Shown: positions 1 through 9,229 of the stretch, piece after piece | Numbering within the stretch: position 1 is the first letter of the stretch | Layout: every line of letters begins with the position of its first letter | DNA from: Shewanella loihica PV-4 | GTDB taxonomy: Bacteria; Pseudomonadota; Gammaproteobacteria; Enterobacterales; Shewanellaceae | Length of the DNA: 64,000 nt | Reading direction: 5' to 3' | Assembly: GCF_000016065.1 (NCBI RefSeq) | Contig: NC_009092.1 | Location: forward strand, 3,038,001 to 3,102,000 | Made by a program: the position numbers and the translations under genes | The notes under the pieces: generated by a model | What the model was told of the DNA's origin: nothing | Seen by the model: only the letters and a program-made list of their open reading frames with translations | Databases searched by the model: none

Positions 1-260
1 CAGCGATTCTTCACCACCCCCAGCCAGGATTGCTTCTGCGCCAGACGCTGCCACAAGATGGCAAAGGCGGCCTTGGGCATGTCGGGATGGCGCACAATGT
101 TATGGGGCTGGCGAACCAGTTCCTCCTCGGAAAACCCACAGATACGGCAAAAATCCTCATTGGCATAACCTATATTGCCCTTGAGATCCGTCGTGGACAG
201 CAGAATATCATCGTCGGTCAGCACGACCTCGTTGTCTATCACGGGTTGATTGTTTCGCAT
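1..260 (-). CDS. Aer-like PAS chemotaxis/energy-taxis receptor, N-terminal part (runs off the window)
   Basis: The reading frame starts at the ATG whose complement is at 258-260 and continues out of the left edge, so only about 86 N-terminal residues are present. They form a PAS domain with the Aer hallmarks: a STTDLKGNIGYAN segment, a CGFSEEELV segment, and the RQPHNIVRHPDMPKAAFA stretch that is nearly invariant in Aer-type receptors, where the PAS domain binds FAD. By family knowledge the missing part would hold a membrane anchor and a methyl-accepting signalling domain that talks to CheA/CheW. The domain assignment is strong. The full architecture is inferred. Confidence 0.85.
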   Translation of the reverse strand, partial: MRNNQPVIDNEVVLTDDDILLSTTDLKGNIGYANEDFCRICGFSEEELVRQPHNIVRHPDMPKAAFAILWQRLAQKQSWLGVVKNR

Positions 261-647
261 TGCATTTTAGTTAGTTATCCAAGCGGTGACTGAATTTTGA
301 CGCCTGACAATTGATTGGCAATTGATCTAAAGCAATGTTTCTGTATCAAGAAAGGTTACAACTGTTGATTTTTTGAACCAGATCTCATAGGAGGCATCCT
401 TCAACAGCTACTAATTAAGACGTTAATAATAAAGATTATTTTCACCTAATTCGTTGAATTTATGACCACAAAATACCTTGTAACAGCTTTTGTTTGCTAT
501 TTACGTCTAATCCACACTATTATCATGGCCTTTAGCGACGACGCGCCTGCCAGGGTGGCCCATAGCGCGTTCGCCATCAAGATGACAAAACCAACTAAAC
601 TAAAGCCGTAAGAGTGAAATGATGAAATTTGCAGGCCACCTCAACTG
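261..647. other. Intergenic region between divergent genes
   Basis: This 387-bp AT-rich gap separates the Aer-like gene from the divergent solute-binding protein gene and must hold both promoters. A possible sigma70 promoter for the rightward gene is TTGCTA (494-499), an 18-bp spacer and TATTAT (518-523). No gene, repeat or recognisable operator was seen. Confidence 0.3.
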
Positions 648-1451
648 ATGCACTATTTTGCCTACAAGACGCAGCTCCTTGCTGCCCTCCTCCTCTTTTT
701 GAGCCTGCCGGCGCTGGCGCAGCATACCCCAGCGGCGCGCTGCGGTGTAGCCACAGGATTCCCCCCCTATCAGTTTTCCGCAGGCGGTGAGACCACAGGG
801 TTTGATGCCGACGTGGCCAGGCTGATATTCAAGCGTCTTGGCATGCCGTTTCAGTTTCGGCAGCAGGCCTGGGATCTGGTGTTCAACGAACTCAGATTCG
901 GTGATATCGAGCTGATCGCCGGCATGGAGATCAACGCCCTCAGGACCAAGTTTTTCGACTTCACCCGGCCTTATTACTATCGATATGACGTTATCTTCAT
1001 TCTCGAAGATAACCAGCAGATCACTAAGCTGGAAGATCTTCATAACCAGTTTGTCAGCGGCGATCGCCACTCTTACATAGAGACCCACTGGAAGGAGCTG
1101 GGCACACTGTACGATTTTCGCATCATCGCCACTCCGAGCAAGGAGAGGTCGATGCAGCTGTTAAAAGAGGGCAAGATCCAGGCGGCCATCATGCCCAAGG
1201 CAGTCGGCCTCTACCTGGCGCAACAGATGGGGATAGAAGTTAAGATACTGGACAACCCGGACCCGGGCTCGCCGGTGGCCTTTGCCGTCAAACGCGGCAA
1301 TCATCAACTGCTAGTGCAGATCGACGAGGCGCTGGAGGCGCTGATCAGCGAAGGCGAGATCCAGCGCCTCTATGAGAAGTGGTTCCCCGAACATCCCCAG
1401 CGCCATGACGAGAAAGCCGATGAGGTGCAGGGCGTGCCACTCACCTCATAA
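648..1451 (+). CDS. Periplasmic solute-binding protein, SBP_bac_3 (amino-acid type) family
   Basis: This 267-residue protein has a signal peptide (residues 1 to about 24, a hydrophobic core ending in LPALAQ) followed by a single extracellular solute-binding domain. Family hallmarks are GVATGFPPYQF near residue 34, TTGFDADVARLIFKRLGM, and the hinge segment IELIAGMEI. Such proteins capture polar amino acids or related small ligands in the periplasm. No permease or ATPase gene is adjacent, so it is an orphan that may deliver its ligand to a distant transporter or act as a sensor, as many solo Shewanella paralogues do. ATG 648 is chosen because an ATGATG just upstream (619-624) runs into a stop. 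The ligand cannot be read from sequence. Confidence 0.8.
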   Translation: MHYFAYKTQLLAALLLFLSLPALAQHTPAARCGVATGFPPYQFSAGGETTGFDADVARLIFKRLGMPFQFRQQAWDLVFNELRFGDIELIAGMEINALRTKFFDFTRPYYYRYDVIFILEDNQQITKLEDLHNQFVSGDRHSYIETHWKELGTLYDFRIIATPSKERSMQLLKEGKIQAAIMPKAVGLYLAQQMGIEVKILDNPDPGSPVAFAVKRGNHQLLVQIDEALEALISEGEIQRLYEKWFPEHPQRHDEKADEVQGVPLTS

Positions 1452-1500
1452 ATCTATTCACCTCATAAACCTTTTCACCTCTTAAACCTATTCACCTAAT
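1442..1500 (+). repeat. 17-bp tandem repeat, about 3.5 copies, starting inside the stop region of the solute-binding protein gene
   Basis: Units start at 1442, 1459, 1476 and (partial) 1493. The consensus is CACCTCATAAACCTATT. The first unit contains the last codons and the TAA stop of the upstream gene, so the array seems to have grown out of the gene end. Confidence 0.8.
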
Positions 1501-1577
1501 GCTCTGACACACCCCATAAACCCATGCAGCGGTTAGCGCCTCTGACGACCAGAGCATACTCAAGACATTAGGCCATT

Positions 1578-1608
1578 AAAAAAGCCACCCCGAGGGTGGC
1601 TTCTTTAA
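1578..1608. terminator. Rho-independent terminator between the solute-binding protein gene and tdk
   Basis: AAAGCCACCC, loop CGA, then GGGTGGCTTCTTT, with A-rich and T-rich flanks on both sides. It can serve the rightward gene and the leftward-reading tdk. Confidence 0.8.
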
Positions 1609-1631
1609 TGGTGCGATCACCTAGGCGGGTA

Positions 1632-2210
1632 TTAATCCCACAGGAATTCGCGAAAATGCTTACGGCACACTGACTCGTAACTCTCGTTACCGCCGATGGC
1701 CACCTGCTCACCCTCTTTCATCGGGCGGCCTTCGCCATCGAGTCGCACCACCATGTTGGCCTTGCGACCACAATGACATATGGTCTTGAGTTCCACCAGC
1801 TTATCGGCCCAGGCTAACAGGTACTGACTGCCACTAAACAGCTCACCCTGGAAATCTGTCTTCAGGCCATAACAGAGCACAGGAATATCCATCACGTCGA
1901 CCACATAGGTCAGCTGTCTCACCTGCTCCTTGCTGAGAAACTGCGACTCATCGATCAAGATGCAGTGCAGGGTCTGCGCCTGACAAGCGGTTTTAACCAT
2001 CTCGATCAGGTTATCGTCGTTGGCAAACACCTGAGCATCGGTTTCGATACCGATACGAGACGCCACCTTACCCACACCGTAGCGATCATCGATCGACGCC
2101 GTCATGACCAAGGTATTCATGCCACGTTCGCGATAGTTATAGGAAGATTGAAGCAGTGAGGTAGATTTGCCGGCATTCATTGCCGAATAGTAAAAATAGA
2201 GCTGTGCCAA
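1632..2210 (-). CDS. tdk: Thymidine kinase
   Basis: The 192-residue product matches type II (TK1-like) thymidine kinases in length and motifs. The P-loop is SAMNAGKST near residues 9-17, the ILIDESQFL segment supplies the catalytic glutamate near residue 89, and a lasso Zn site is formed by CHCGRK near 145 and CRKHF near the C-terminus. It phosphorylates thymidine to dTMP with ATP in the cytoplasm as a nucleoside salvage step. It is a single-gene unit between a bidirectional terminator and a long spacer. Confidence is high. Confidence 0.97.
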   Translation of the reverse strand: MAQLYFYYSAMNAGKSTSLLQSSYNYRERGMNTLVMTASIDDRYGVGKVASRIGIETDAQVFANDDNLIEMVKTACQAQTLHCILIDESQFLSKEQVRQLTYVVDVMDIPVLCYGLKTDFQGELFSGSQYLLAWADKLVELKTICHCGRKANMVVRLDGEGRPMKEGEQVAIGGNESYESVCRKHFREFLWD

Positions 2211-2451
2211 AGCGAGTAGTCCCCTGATTATTGTTATCGAGCGATTCTATCACCATCTTGCGTCAATTAGCAGCGCCAAAGGCCTTAGCATTGGGCGATG
2301 CCGCACATTATCATGCTTTCCCCTCGCTTTATCCTGGGCCGTTAACAAGCTCAAAGCAAAGCCATAGACAAAAGAGTGAAAGGGTAAAGGAGAGTTGGAA
2401 GGTGAAAGCTTAGGAGATAGACACTCGCCAATAGCCAGTCACTAAGCCTAA

Positions 2452-2490
2452 AAGGCGAAAAGGCAAAAGGCAAAAGGCAAAAGGCAAAAG
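2452..2490 (+). repeat. 7-bp tandem repeat (GGCAAAA)n
   Basis: About five near-perfect copies of GGCAAAA, the first with a G for A. A TTTTGGC array lies 100 bp further on (2594-2622). Its reverse complement is GCCAAAA, so the two arrays are similar but not exact inverted copies. Confidence 0.85.
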
Positions 2491-2593
2491 TGATTAGAGA
2501 ATAACAGGATAACAAGACTGAGGAATAGGCGAGCTAGAGGCCTATTCCCTCGCTGGCTCGACAATAGACTCGCTTGCAGGCGCCCCTCTTAGC

Positions 2594-2622
2594 TTTTGGC
2601 TTTTGGCTTTTGGCTTTTGGCG
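2594..2622 (+). repeat. 7-bp tandem repeat (TTTTGGC)n
   Basis: Four consecutive TTTTGGC copies, preceded by a related AGC-TTTTGG junction. This is probably related to the 7-bp array at 2452-2490. Confidence 0.85.
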
Positions 2623-2671
2623 CTTCGCCCTTTCCTATGGCTTCTTCGACATTACCCTTGCCCACTCAGTT

Positions 2672-2735
2672 GTTCCCTCAAATGTTCCTCCTAATGTCCC
2701 AACTAATGTCCCTTCAGATGTCCCTTCAGATATCC
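2672..2735 (+). repeat. 12-bp tandem repeat, about 5.3 copies
   Basis: Units start at 2672, 2684, 2696, 2708 and 2720, with a partial unit at 2732. The typical unit is GTCCCTTCAGAT. In one frame it reads as V-P-x-N/D repeats, but the enclosing 71-codon frame (2603-2818) has no ribosome-binding site and is not accepted as a gene. Confidence 0.8.
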
Positions 2736-3117
2736 CCAAAGGGCCTTTAACTATGCCCCAGCCCAAGATGTTACGAAAATGCAAACCCAGGCTTAATTCA
2801 ACCTTAATTCAAACTTAATAAACATTAAACAAGTTATTGATTTTTAATAAATTTAACAAAAATGAGATCTACCTCCAAAGAGATACACCTTCCTGTGAAT
2901 TGGGTCAAATAACCAACAGAGATTTAACAATACACTCATTTTCGAATCGATAGCTTTAGCATCCATTTTCTTTATCGATAGATGCATTAGCGTCGGTTTA
3001 AATAATAAATATAACCAGTATCCAAAAGGCTCAGGGTATGTGTTGAGACGAATGCCCTCCCCTGCAAGCAGTCGCCCTAAGGCATCACATCTGGCACTTT
3101 GGATCGAACGGAGATGA

Positions 3118-5151
3118 ATGATGAAATTATTCACATCGAAAAGACTCGCCTACCTGGTCGCCGCCGTGCTGACCGGTGCGCTAGTAGGATGCAGTGGAGA
3201 TGACGGTAAAGATGGTAAAGATGGGGTTGATGGTCAACCCGGCGCACCAGGCGAATCTTGGAAACCGCCGGTAGCAACCAGCTCTCTGGAGAGCTTCGTT
3301 AAGGTGATCGACTACACCTTGGGCGAAGGCACCATCAGCTTCGAATTCGAACTTACCAATGAAAACGAAGAGCTGGTCAATGGCCTGATGAACGCCGAAG
3401 GTAAAGTCGCCGCACTGACCGACAAAGGCTTTATCAACAACCGTAACGAAAGCCCAATCAACGAAGTGGAAGACAATGTCCACATCGGCGGCGCGGTAAC
3501 CATGAGCACAGAGGGCGCGACACTGACCGCTCTGGGTGACGGCCACTACCGCTTCGATGCCCCTATGCCTGGGGTCAACGCCGGTACCGAAGGGATCGTC
3601 TGGCTACGTGTCGGCGGTAACAGCGAATCGGGTATCGCTCGCTCCAATGAGATAGTGGTCAACAAGCCAGAAGGCGCCTTCTCGACCACCACGGAAGCCT
3701 GTTTCTCCTGTCACGTCGACTACTCGACCAGCCCGAATCGTCACTCAAGCTATGTGTCTCAAGGCATGGACGGTGAAGTCACCTTCGTCGAAGGCTGTAT
3801 GGTCTGTCACGGCTCGGTGAGCCGCAATGTGGTGAATGAACAAGGCTTCTCAGTTGGCGGCTACGCCAGAAACACCCTCTCTAAGATAGGTCACATCAAT
3901 CACCAGGAATTTGAGACCGGCTTTAGCGCCTTGAACTGTAGTTCTTGTCACAGCGAGCCAACCGTCAACGTCAACGTTGCCGGCCCAGGCTGTATCGACT
4001 GTCATGACACTGGCGGCATCCCAGGCGATATCGTTCTCGGCAATGGCTCAGATCTGCGTAAGCTACACGAAGCCAAGAGCGCCATCACCTCTAACCAAGC
4101 GATCAAGGATAGCTACAAGGTGACGGGTACGGCGCCAGCCTGGTTCCCAGATTCAGGTGCTGCGGGTCAATGGTGTACCACACTGTCTCTGTTTATGGTC
4201 GATGCCGAAGGCAAGGAAACCTTAGTCGACCTACATGAACTGTTTGATGATACCCAAACAATTCATAACCCTGACAAGCCAATTAACTATGTGGGCTCAT
4301 ACCTGCACGGTGTGTATAACGACAGCGTGATTGGCCGTGTTACAGGTGCCTATGATTACAGCTATGACGCAGAGGGTCGCAAGACCATGTGTTTTGCGCA
4401 AGATGCTGGCCACGGAAATCCACATGTCGTCGGCTCAACGCCGGATCTGACGGCTTGGGCTGATGCAGGCTTGATGGCCTCACTACGTGTCAGCTTCACC
4501 GCCAAAGACTACATGGGCGCCGAATCTGACGTGGTGACTATCCACGGCTACACAGATGTGGCATCACAAGCCGATGGCGCTGTGACAGCCTACGAGCGTC
4601 GTCACAACGTCGGCAGCGAGTCTTGCACTACCTGTCACAACAGCGAAGCCAACTTCCACAAGAATGGTAACTTCGCCGAAGGTGGTCTGGGCTGTGTGGC
4701 CTGTCACAACAATGGTCAAGATCGCCGCGCCGGCAACTCTTCACCAGGTTTCGGCCCTATGGTGCACAGCATGCACTGGGGTGTGGGCAGCAAGAGCCTG
4801 GATGAGAACGGCAAGGAAGTGTCTAACTCTGCCAGCGTGATCGCGCCGCAGACCGGCTGTGTGGCCTGTCACGACAGCGGTGTGGTTGATCTGAAAGCCG
4901 TACCAAATCAGTTCATCAAAGCACGTGCCTATGGTGTAAGCAACAAGATGGCCAGCCCAATCACGGCCAACTGTTACGCCTGCCATAACGACGACAGCGC
5001 GCTGAACCACATGATGCAAAACGGCGGTACCACCACGGAAGATGTACCTGCTACCGAGTGGTACAAGCTCAGCACCACCGAGTCTTGTGCAACCTGTCAC
5101 GCCGAAGGCAGCAGTTTTGGTATCGAAAACTACCATAACTTTACCCGCTAA
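3118..5151 (+). CDS. OmcA/MtrC-family outer-membrane multihaem c-type cytochrome lipoprotein (nine CXXCH motifs)
   Basis: The 677-residue product begins with a lipoprotein signal (lipobox LVGC, Cys near residue 25), then a short collagen-like GKDGKDGVDGQPGAPG linker. Nine CXXCH haem sites follow at residues 195, 227, 274, 292, 503, 526, 581, 619 and 657. The spacing gives a beta-rich domain, a cluster of four haems, a second haem-free domain (about 300-490) and a cluster of five. This is the OmcA/MtrC fold with one haem fewer than the usual ten. Family members sit on the cell surface and pass electrons to metals or other acceptors. No MtrA/MtrB-type partner is nearby. GGAG at 3110-3113 fits ATG 3121 slightly better than ATG 3118; the two differ by one Met. 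Confidence 0.9.
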   Translation: MMKLFTSKRLAYLVAAVLTGALVGCSGDDGKDGKDGVDGQPGAPGESWKPPVATSSLESFVKVIDYTLGEGTISFEFELTNENEELVNGLMNAEGKVAALTDKGFINNRNESPINEVEDNVHIGGAVTMSTEGATLTALGDGHYRFDAPMPGVNAGTEGIVWLRVGGNSESGIARSNEIVVNKPEGAFSTTTEACFSCHVDYSTSPNRHSSYVSQGMDGEVTFVEGCMVCHGSVSRNVVNEQGFSVGGYARNTLSKIGHINHQEFETGFSALNCSSCHSEPTVNVNVAGPGCIDCHDTGGIPGDIVLGNGSDLRKLHEAKSAITSNQAIKDSYKVTGTAPAWFPDSGAAGQWCTTLSLFMVDAEGKETLVDLHELFDDTQTIHNPDKPINYVGSYLHGVYNDSVIGRVTGAYDYSYDAEGRKTMCFAQDAGHGNPHVVGSTPDLTAWADAGLMASLRVSFTAKDYMGAESDVVTIHGYTDVASQADGAVTAYERRHNVGSESCTTCHNSEANFHKNGNFAEGGLGCVACHNNGQDRRAGNSSPGFGPMVHSMHWGVGSKSLDENGKEVSNSASVIAPQTGCVACHDSGVVDLKAVPNQFIKARAYGVSNKMASPITANCYACHNDDSALNHMMQNGGTTTEDVPATEWYKLSTTESCATCHAEGSSFGIENYHNFTR

Positions 5152-5199
5152 CGCCTGAGGTGACAGCAAGGTAATTAAACATTATCCCTAGTTCCAACC

Positions 5200-5229
5200 A
5201 AAGGAGCCCTTCGCCAGGCTCCTTTTTTC
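5200..5229 (+). terminator. Rho-independent terminator of the cytochrome gene
   Basis: Stem AAGGAGCC (5201-5208) pairs with GGCTCCTT (5217-5224), followed by a T run. It lies 50 bp after the stop codon. Confidence 0.9.
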
Positions 5230-5335
5230 TTGGCCCCAGAGCCATTTTCAGCCTGAGTTAATTTACAAAAGCTACATTAACGCCAAACTCGCCCACATAA
5301 AAATAACAATCGCAAATCTAAGGAAGTTGTACTAG

Positions 5336-7480
5336 ATGAAATTGAATCTTATCGCCTTTGCCGTCGTCGGCGCCTTATCGACCACACTGCTCCTCAGTGG
5401 TTGTCAATCAAGCAGCTCAACCACACAGGCCACCGCCAGCATCGAGGCGCAAAACCCACTGATGCAGCCAAGCACCCTGCAATATCAAGCCCCAGATTTT
5501 AGCCAGATCAAAGATGAGCATTTTAAGAGCGCCCTAGAGCAAGGCATCAATGAGCATTATGCCCAGGTGCTGACCATTGCCGACAACAGCGAGTCCGCCA
5601 CCTTTGCCAACACCATAGTGGCACTGGAAACCAGCGGCGAGCTGCTGACCCGCGCCTCCAAGGTGTTCTATAACCTAACAGGGTCAAACAGCAACCCGGC
5701 GCTGCGTAAGCTTCAAGGCGAGATGGCACCTAAGATGGCCGCCCACTCGGACAACATCCACCTCAACGGCAAGCTATTTGCCCGCATCGACAGCCTGTAT
5801 CAGAGCCGCAACACCTTAGGGCTGACCGCCGAAGAGGTGCGCCTCATCGAGATCTACCACCAACGCTTCGTCATGGCCGGTGCCAAGCTGACCGAGGCGC
5901 AAAAAGCGCAAATACGTCTGCTTAACGAAGAGCAATCTAAGCTTACCAACGAATTTGGTCAGCGTCTGCTGAGACTCACCAAAGAGATCGCCGTCGTGGT
6001 CGACAGCGTCGATGAACTCAAGGGACTGTCAGACAGCGAGATCCGCGCCGCCAAGGCCGATGCCAAAGCCGCGGGCCATGAAGGCAAGTATCTCATCAAT
6101 ATCACCAATACCACCCGCCAGCCAATCCTGGCGAAACTGGAAAACCGTGAGCTGCGCCAGAAGGTGTGGCAGGCCTCATCGACTCGCGGCATGAGCGGTG
6201 AGAACGAGACCGCCACTCTGGTTGCCCGCCTGGCACAGCTTCGCGCCGAGCGCGCCCAATTACTGGGTTACAAGAGCTGGGCCGACTACCGCCTGACGCC
6301 GCAAATGGCCAAGACTCCAGATGCCGTCTACCAGATGTTCGGCTCTATGGTGCCCGCCGTGGTGGCCAACACCCAGAAGGAAGCCAATGATATCCAGGCG
6401 ATGATCGACAAGACTGGTGGCGACTTCACTCTGGCGCCATGGGACTGGGCTTTTTATGCCGAGAAGGTACGTAAAGACAAGTTCGACCTTGACGGCGCCG
6501 CCATCAAGCCTTATTTCGAGTTCAATCGCGTGCTGCAAGATGGCGTCTTCTTCACCCTGGAGCGTCTCTATGGTGTGACCCTCAAGCCGCGCCCGGACCT
6601 GCCTGTCTACCACGAAGATGTGAAGGCCTACGAGATGTTTGACGCCGACGGCAGCTCGATGGCGATCTTCTACGCCGACTACTTTGCCCGCGAAGGCAAG
6701 CGCGGCGGCGCCTGGATGAGCTCCTTCGTGACTCAGTCTAAGCTGCTAAACCAGAAGCCTGTGGTGGTCAACGTGATGAACATCAAGAAGGCCCCAGAGG
6801 GTGAGCCGACCTTCGTCAGCTACGATGAAGTCACCACCATGTTCCACGAGATGGGCCATGGCACCCACGGCATGTTCTCTAAGGTGACCTACCCTAGCCT
6901 GTCTGGCACCGCCGTGTCCCGCGACTTTGTCGAGTTTCCCTCGACCTTCGAAGAAGATTGGGCGGCCCACCCCGAGGTGCTGGCCAACTACGCCAAGCAC
7001 TATGAGACAGGCGAAGTGATCCCCGATGAGCTGCTGCAAAAACTGCTGAAATCACGCAGCTTTAACCAAGGCTTCGACACCTTGGAATATATGGCGGCGG
7101 CCCTGGTGGATCTCGAGTGGCACTCACTGAGCGCCGACACTCCGCTGCAGGATGTGGCCGAGTTCGAAGCCAAGGCACTAGAGAAACACGGCATCAATAT
7201 CGCCGCCGTGCCGCCACGTTACAAGTCGACCTACTTTGCCCACGCCTTCCCGGGTGGCTATTCGGCCAGCTACTACGCCTACATGTGGAGCGAAATCCTG
7301 GCGGCCGACGCCTTCGCCTATGTGCAGACCCAGGGCGGCCTCAACCGCGAAATAGGCATGAAGTATCGCAAGACCATCCGCGAGGTGGGTAACAGCGTGC
7401 CGCCGATGGAAGCCTACAAGGCCTTCCGTGGCCAGGCACCGACCACTGATGCCCTGCTTCAGCGCCGCGGCCTCAACTAA
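5336..7480 (+). CDS. dcp: M3-family metallopeptidase lipoprotein (peptidyl-dipeptidase Dcp-like)
   Basis: The 714-residue protein has a lipoprotein signal peptide (LLLSGC, Cys23) and a full M3 peptidase domain. The zinc motif is HEMGH at residues 504-508 inside TMFHEMGHGTHG. The third-ligand helix (FVEFPSTFEEDW, with its glutamate about 25 residues later) and the FPGGYSASYYAYMWSE segment near the C-terminus are both present. Dcp removes C-terminal dipeptides from oligopeptides. The lipobox means this copy is exported and membrane anchored, unlike cytoplasmic E. coli Dcp and as in many Shewanella paralogues. It stands alone between two terminators, with ATG 5336 just after AGGAAG. The family is certain and the cleavage specificity is inferred. 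Confidence 0.92.
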   Translation: MKLNLIAFAVVGALSTTLLLSGCQSSSSTTQATASIEAQNPLMQPSTLQYQAPDFSQIKDEHFKSALEQGINEHYAQVLTIADNSESATFANTIVALETSGELLTRASKVFYNLTGSNSNPALRKLQGEMAPKMAAHSDNIHLNGKLFARIDSLYQSRNTLGLTAEEVRLIEIYHQRFVMAGAKLTEAQKAQIRLLNEEQSKLTNEFGQRLLRLTKEIAVVVDSVDELKGLSDSEIRAAKADAKAAGHEGKYLINITNTTRQPILAKLENRELRQKVWQASSTRGMSGENETATLVARLAQLRAERAQLLGYKSWADYRLTPQMAKTPDAVYQMFGSMVPAVVANTQKEANDIQAMIDKTGGDFTLAPWDWAFYAEKVRKDKFDLDGAAIKPYFEFNRVLQDGVFFTLERLYGVTLKPRPDLPVYHEDVKAYEMFDADGSSMAIFYADYFAREGKRGGAWMSSFVTQSKLLNQKPVVVNVMNIKKAPEGEPTFVSYDEVTTMFHEMGHGTHGMFSKVTYPSLSGTAVSRDFVEFPSTFEEDWAAHPEVLANYAKHYETGEVIPDELLQKLLKSRSFNQGFDTLEYMAAALVDLEWHSLSADTPLQDVAEFEAKALEKHGINIAAVPPRYKSTYFAHAFPGGYSASYYAYMWSEILAADAFAYVQTQGGLNREIGMKYRKTIREVGNSVPPMEAYKAFRGQAPTTDALLQRRGLN

Positions 7481-7522
7481 TTCCTGCCTCAACTGACTCA
7501 CCATTGATGGGGAGTCACTCAT

Positions 7523-7556
7523 AAAAAAATGCCGCTCGATGAGCGGCATTTTTATA
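7523..7556. terminator. Bidirectional terminator between dcp and nhaC
   Basis: ATGCCGCTC, loop GAT, GAGCGGCAT, preceded by an A run and followed by a T run. It suits both convergent genes. Confidence 0.92.
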
Positions 7557-7586
7557 TCTAATGAACCTTGATTTGGCGTAGCTGAA

Positions 7587-9152
7587 TTAAGCCGGGCGAT
7601 TGGCCTTATGGCGCAGCACCAAAACGCTCACCACAAACAGCGCACTACAAGCCGCCAGACCGGCACCCACGGATTCGGTGAAGCCCAGCACGGTATAACC
7701 CACCAGGCTGATCCCCGCCACGATAAGGGCATAGGGCAGCTGAGTCAGCACATGGTCTATGTGGTGACAGTTGGCGCCGGTAGAAGACAAGATGGTGGTG
7801 TCCGAGATAGGCGAGCAGTGATCGCCAAACACGGCGCCCGCCAGCACAGAGGCCAGCATAGGCAACATCATGTTGGTATGGGTGCCCATGGCCATATCGG
7901 CGGCGATAGGCAGCATGATGCCGAAAGTGCCCCAGCTGGTGCCGGTAGAGAAGGCAGTCAGACCCGCCAGCACGAACAGTACGGCCGGCAGCAGCGCGAA
8001 GGGAATATTACCGGTCGCCAGGCTGGCCATATATTTACCCGTCTCCATCTGACCTATCACGCCGGCGATGGTCCAGGCGAACAGCAGAATATAGATGGCG
8101 GGCAGCATAGAGCGGGCACCGGCAATCACGCCTTTGAAGATAAGCGCCTTATCCAGCCCCTGACTGACCACCAATACCAAGGTCGCGGCCAGGCCAACCA
8201 CGGCGCCGAAGAAGAGCGATGAGGCAACGTCTGTCTTCTCGAAGGCACCAATGACGCTAAAGGGCAGGTTCTCCGCCGCCAGAGCATCGGCGCCGCTACC
8301 TATCATGAAGTAGATGGTGGCAAACACCAGCACAGTGATCGGCAGGAACAGGCCTAAGATCTTGCCGGAATCGGCCTCGGGCAGGTCGCTGTTAGCTCCT
8401 GGCGGCAGGCCCTTGGCCTCGTCATACAGGTTACCCTTCTGCGCGTTGAGTTCATGCTGGCGCATGGGCCCCACATCCAGCCCCATGAAGGCGACGCATA
8501 GCAGCAGCACCAGGGCGAAGATGGCGTAGAAGTTCATCGGGATCATCTGAATAAACACGCTCAGATGACCGCTGTCGGTGAAGCCGTGGGCGGTGAGTAT
8601 GCCGCCGATCAGCGCGATGATGTAGGCACCCCAGCTAGAGACGGGCGAGATCACACAGATAGGCGCGGCGGTTGAGTCCAGCAAATAAGCCAGTTTGCTG
8701 CGCGAGATATAGTATCTGTCGGTGAGGGGTCTGGCGACACTGCCCACCACCAGGCTATTGAAGTAATCATCGATAAAGACCACGCAGCCTAGGAACATGG
8801 TGAGCAGCTTAGCATCACGCTTGTTGCGAATATGCTGGCGCGCCCAATCGGCAAAGGCCTTGGCGGCGCCGCTGACGGTGATCAGGGCGGTGATCATCCC
8901 AAGCAGAATCAAGAAGCCCAGCAGATAAACGTTCCAGCTGTTTAGGGCGCCATCATCCCAAAACAGGCCCACCACCTGCTGTCCCAGGTATTGACCCATA
9001 TCCAGCGGTGAAAAGTCGGCAATTAACAGTGCCCCCAGGAGGATCCCCACACCGAGTGAGAGCAGAACGCGGCGGGTAAAGATCGCCAGCAGAATCGCTA
9101 CCACGGGCGGCAGCAAAGAAAGTGCCGAATCGGCATAACTCAAAGTTGTCAT
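7587..9152 (-). CDS. nhaC: NhaC-family Na+/H+ antiporter-like transporter, probably lysine-linked (LysW type)
   Basis: This 521-residue, very hydrophobic protein has about 12 membrane segments and NhaC-family motifs: an early FTRRVLLSLGVGILLGA segment, GCVVFIDDYFNSLVVGS near residue 120, and GDHCSPISDTTILSSTGA near residue 440. Sequence alone would give Na+/H+ exchange. The leader region, however, carries the conserved core of a lysine riboswitch, and NhaC-superfamily genes under lysine-riboswitch control were named lysW and predicted to be lysine transporters (Rodionov and colleagues, 2003). I infer cation-coupled lysine transport. It is a single gene on the minus strand with its own leader and terminator. 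Confidence 0.85.
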   Translation of the reverse strand: MTTLSYADSALSLLPPVVAILLAIFTRRVLLSLGVGILLGALLIADFSPLDMGQYLGQQVVGLFWDDGALNSWNVYLLGFLILLGMITALITVSGAAKAFADWARQHIRNKRDAKLLTMFLGCVVFIDDYFNSLVVGSVARPLTDRYYISRSKLAYLLDSTAAPICVISPVSSWGAYIIALIGGILTAHGFTDSGHLSVFIQMIPMNFYAIFALVLLLCVAFMGLDVGPMRQHELNAQKGNLYDEAKGLPPGANSDLPEADSGKILGLFLPITVLVFATIYFMIGSGADALAAENLPFSVIGAFEKTDVASSLFFGAVVGLAATLVLVVSQGLDKALIFKGVIAGARSMLPAIYILLFAWTIAGVIGQMETGKYMASLATGNIPFALLPAVLFVLAGLTAFSTGTSWGTFGIMLPIAADMAMGTHTNMMLPMLASVLAGAVFGDHCSPISDTTILSSTGANCHHIDHVLTQLPYALIVAGISLVGYTVLGFTESVGAGLAACSALFVVSVLVLRHKANRPA

Positions 9153-9229
9153 TGTAAAATTTTGTCTTCGTTAAAATACGAATGGAGGGCAACTGAACTG
9201 GTGGGATATAGCATGAGATATTACACCTG

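Larger units (their letters stand above)
2211..3117. other. Long repeat-rich intergenic region
   Basis: About 900 bp without a convincing gene. It contains a 7-bp AAAAGGC-type array (2452-2490), a TTTTGGC array (2594-2622), a 12-bp array (2672-2735) and an AT-rich stretch (2810-3000) that probably includes the promoter of the cytochrome gene. Short open frames here lack ribosome-binding sites and have repeat-derived composition. Confidence 0.6.

Noticed and set aside
2603..2818. 71-codon frame with V-P-x-N/D repeats
   Set aside because: The repeats follow a 12-bp DNA tandem array, there is no ribosome-binding site, and the N-terminal part comes from a 7-bp repeat. It is likely a by-product of the repeats.
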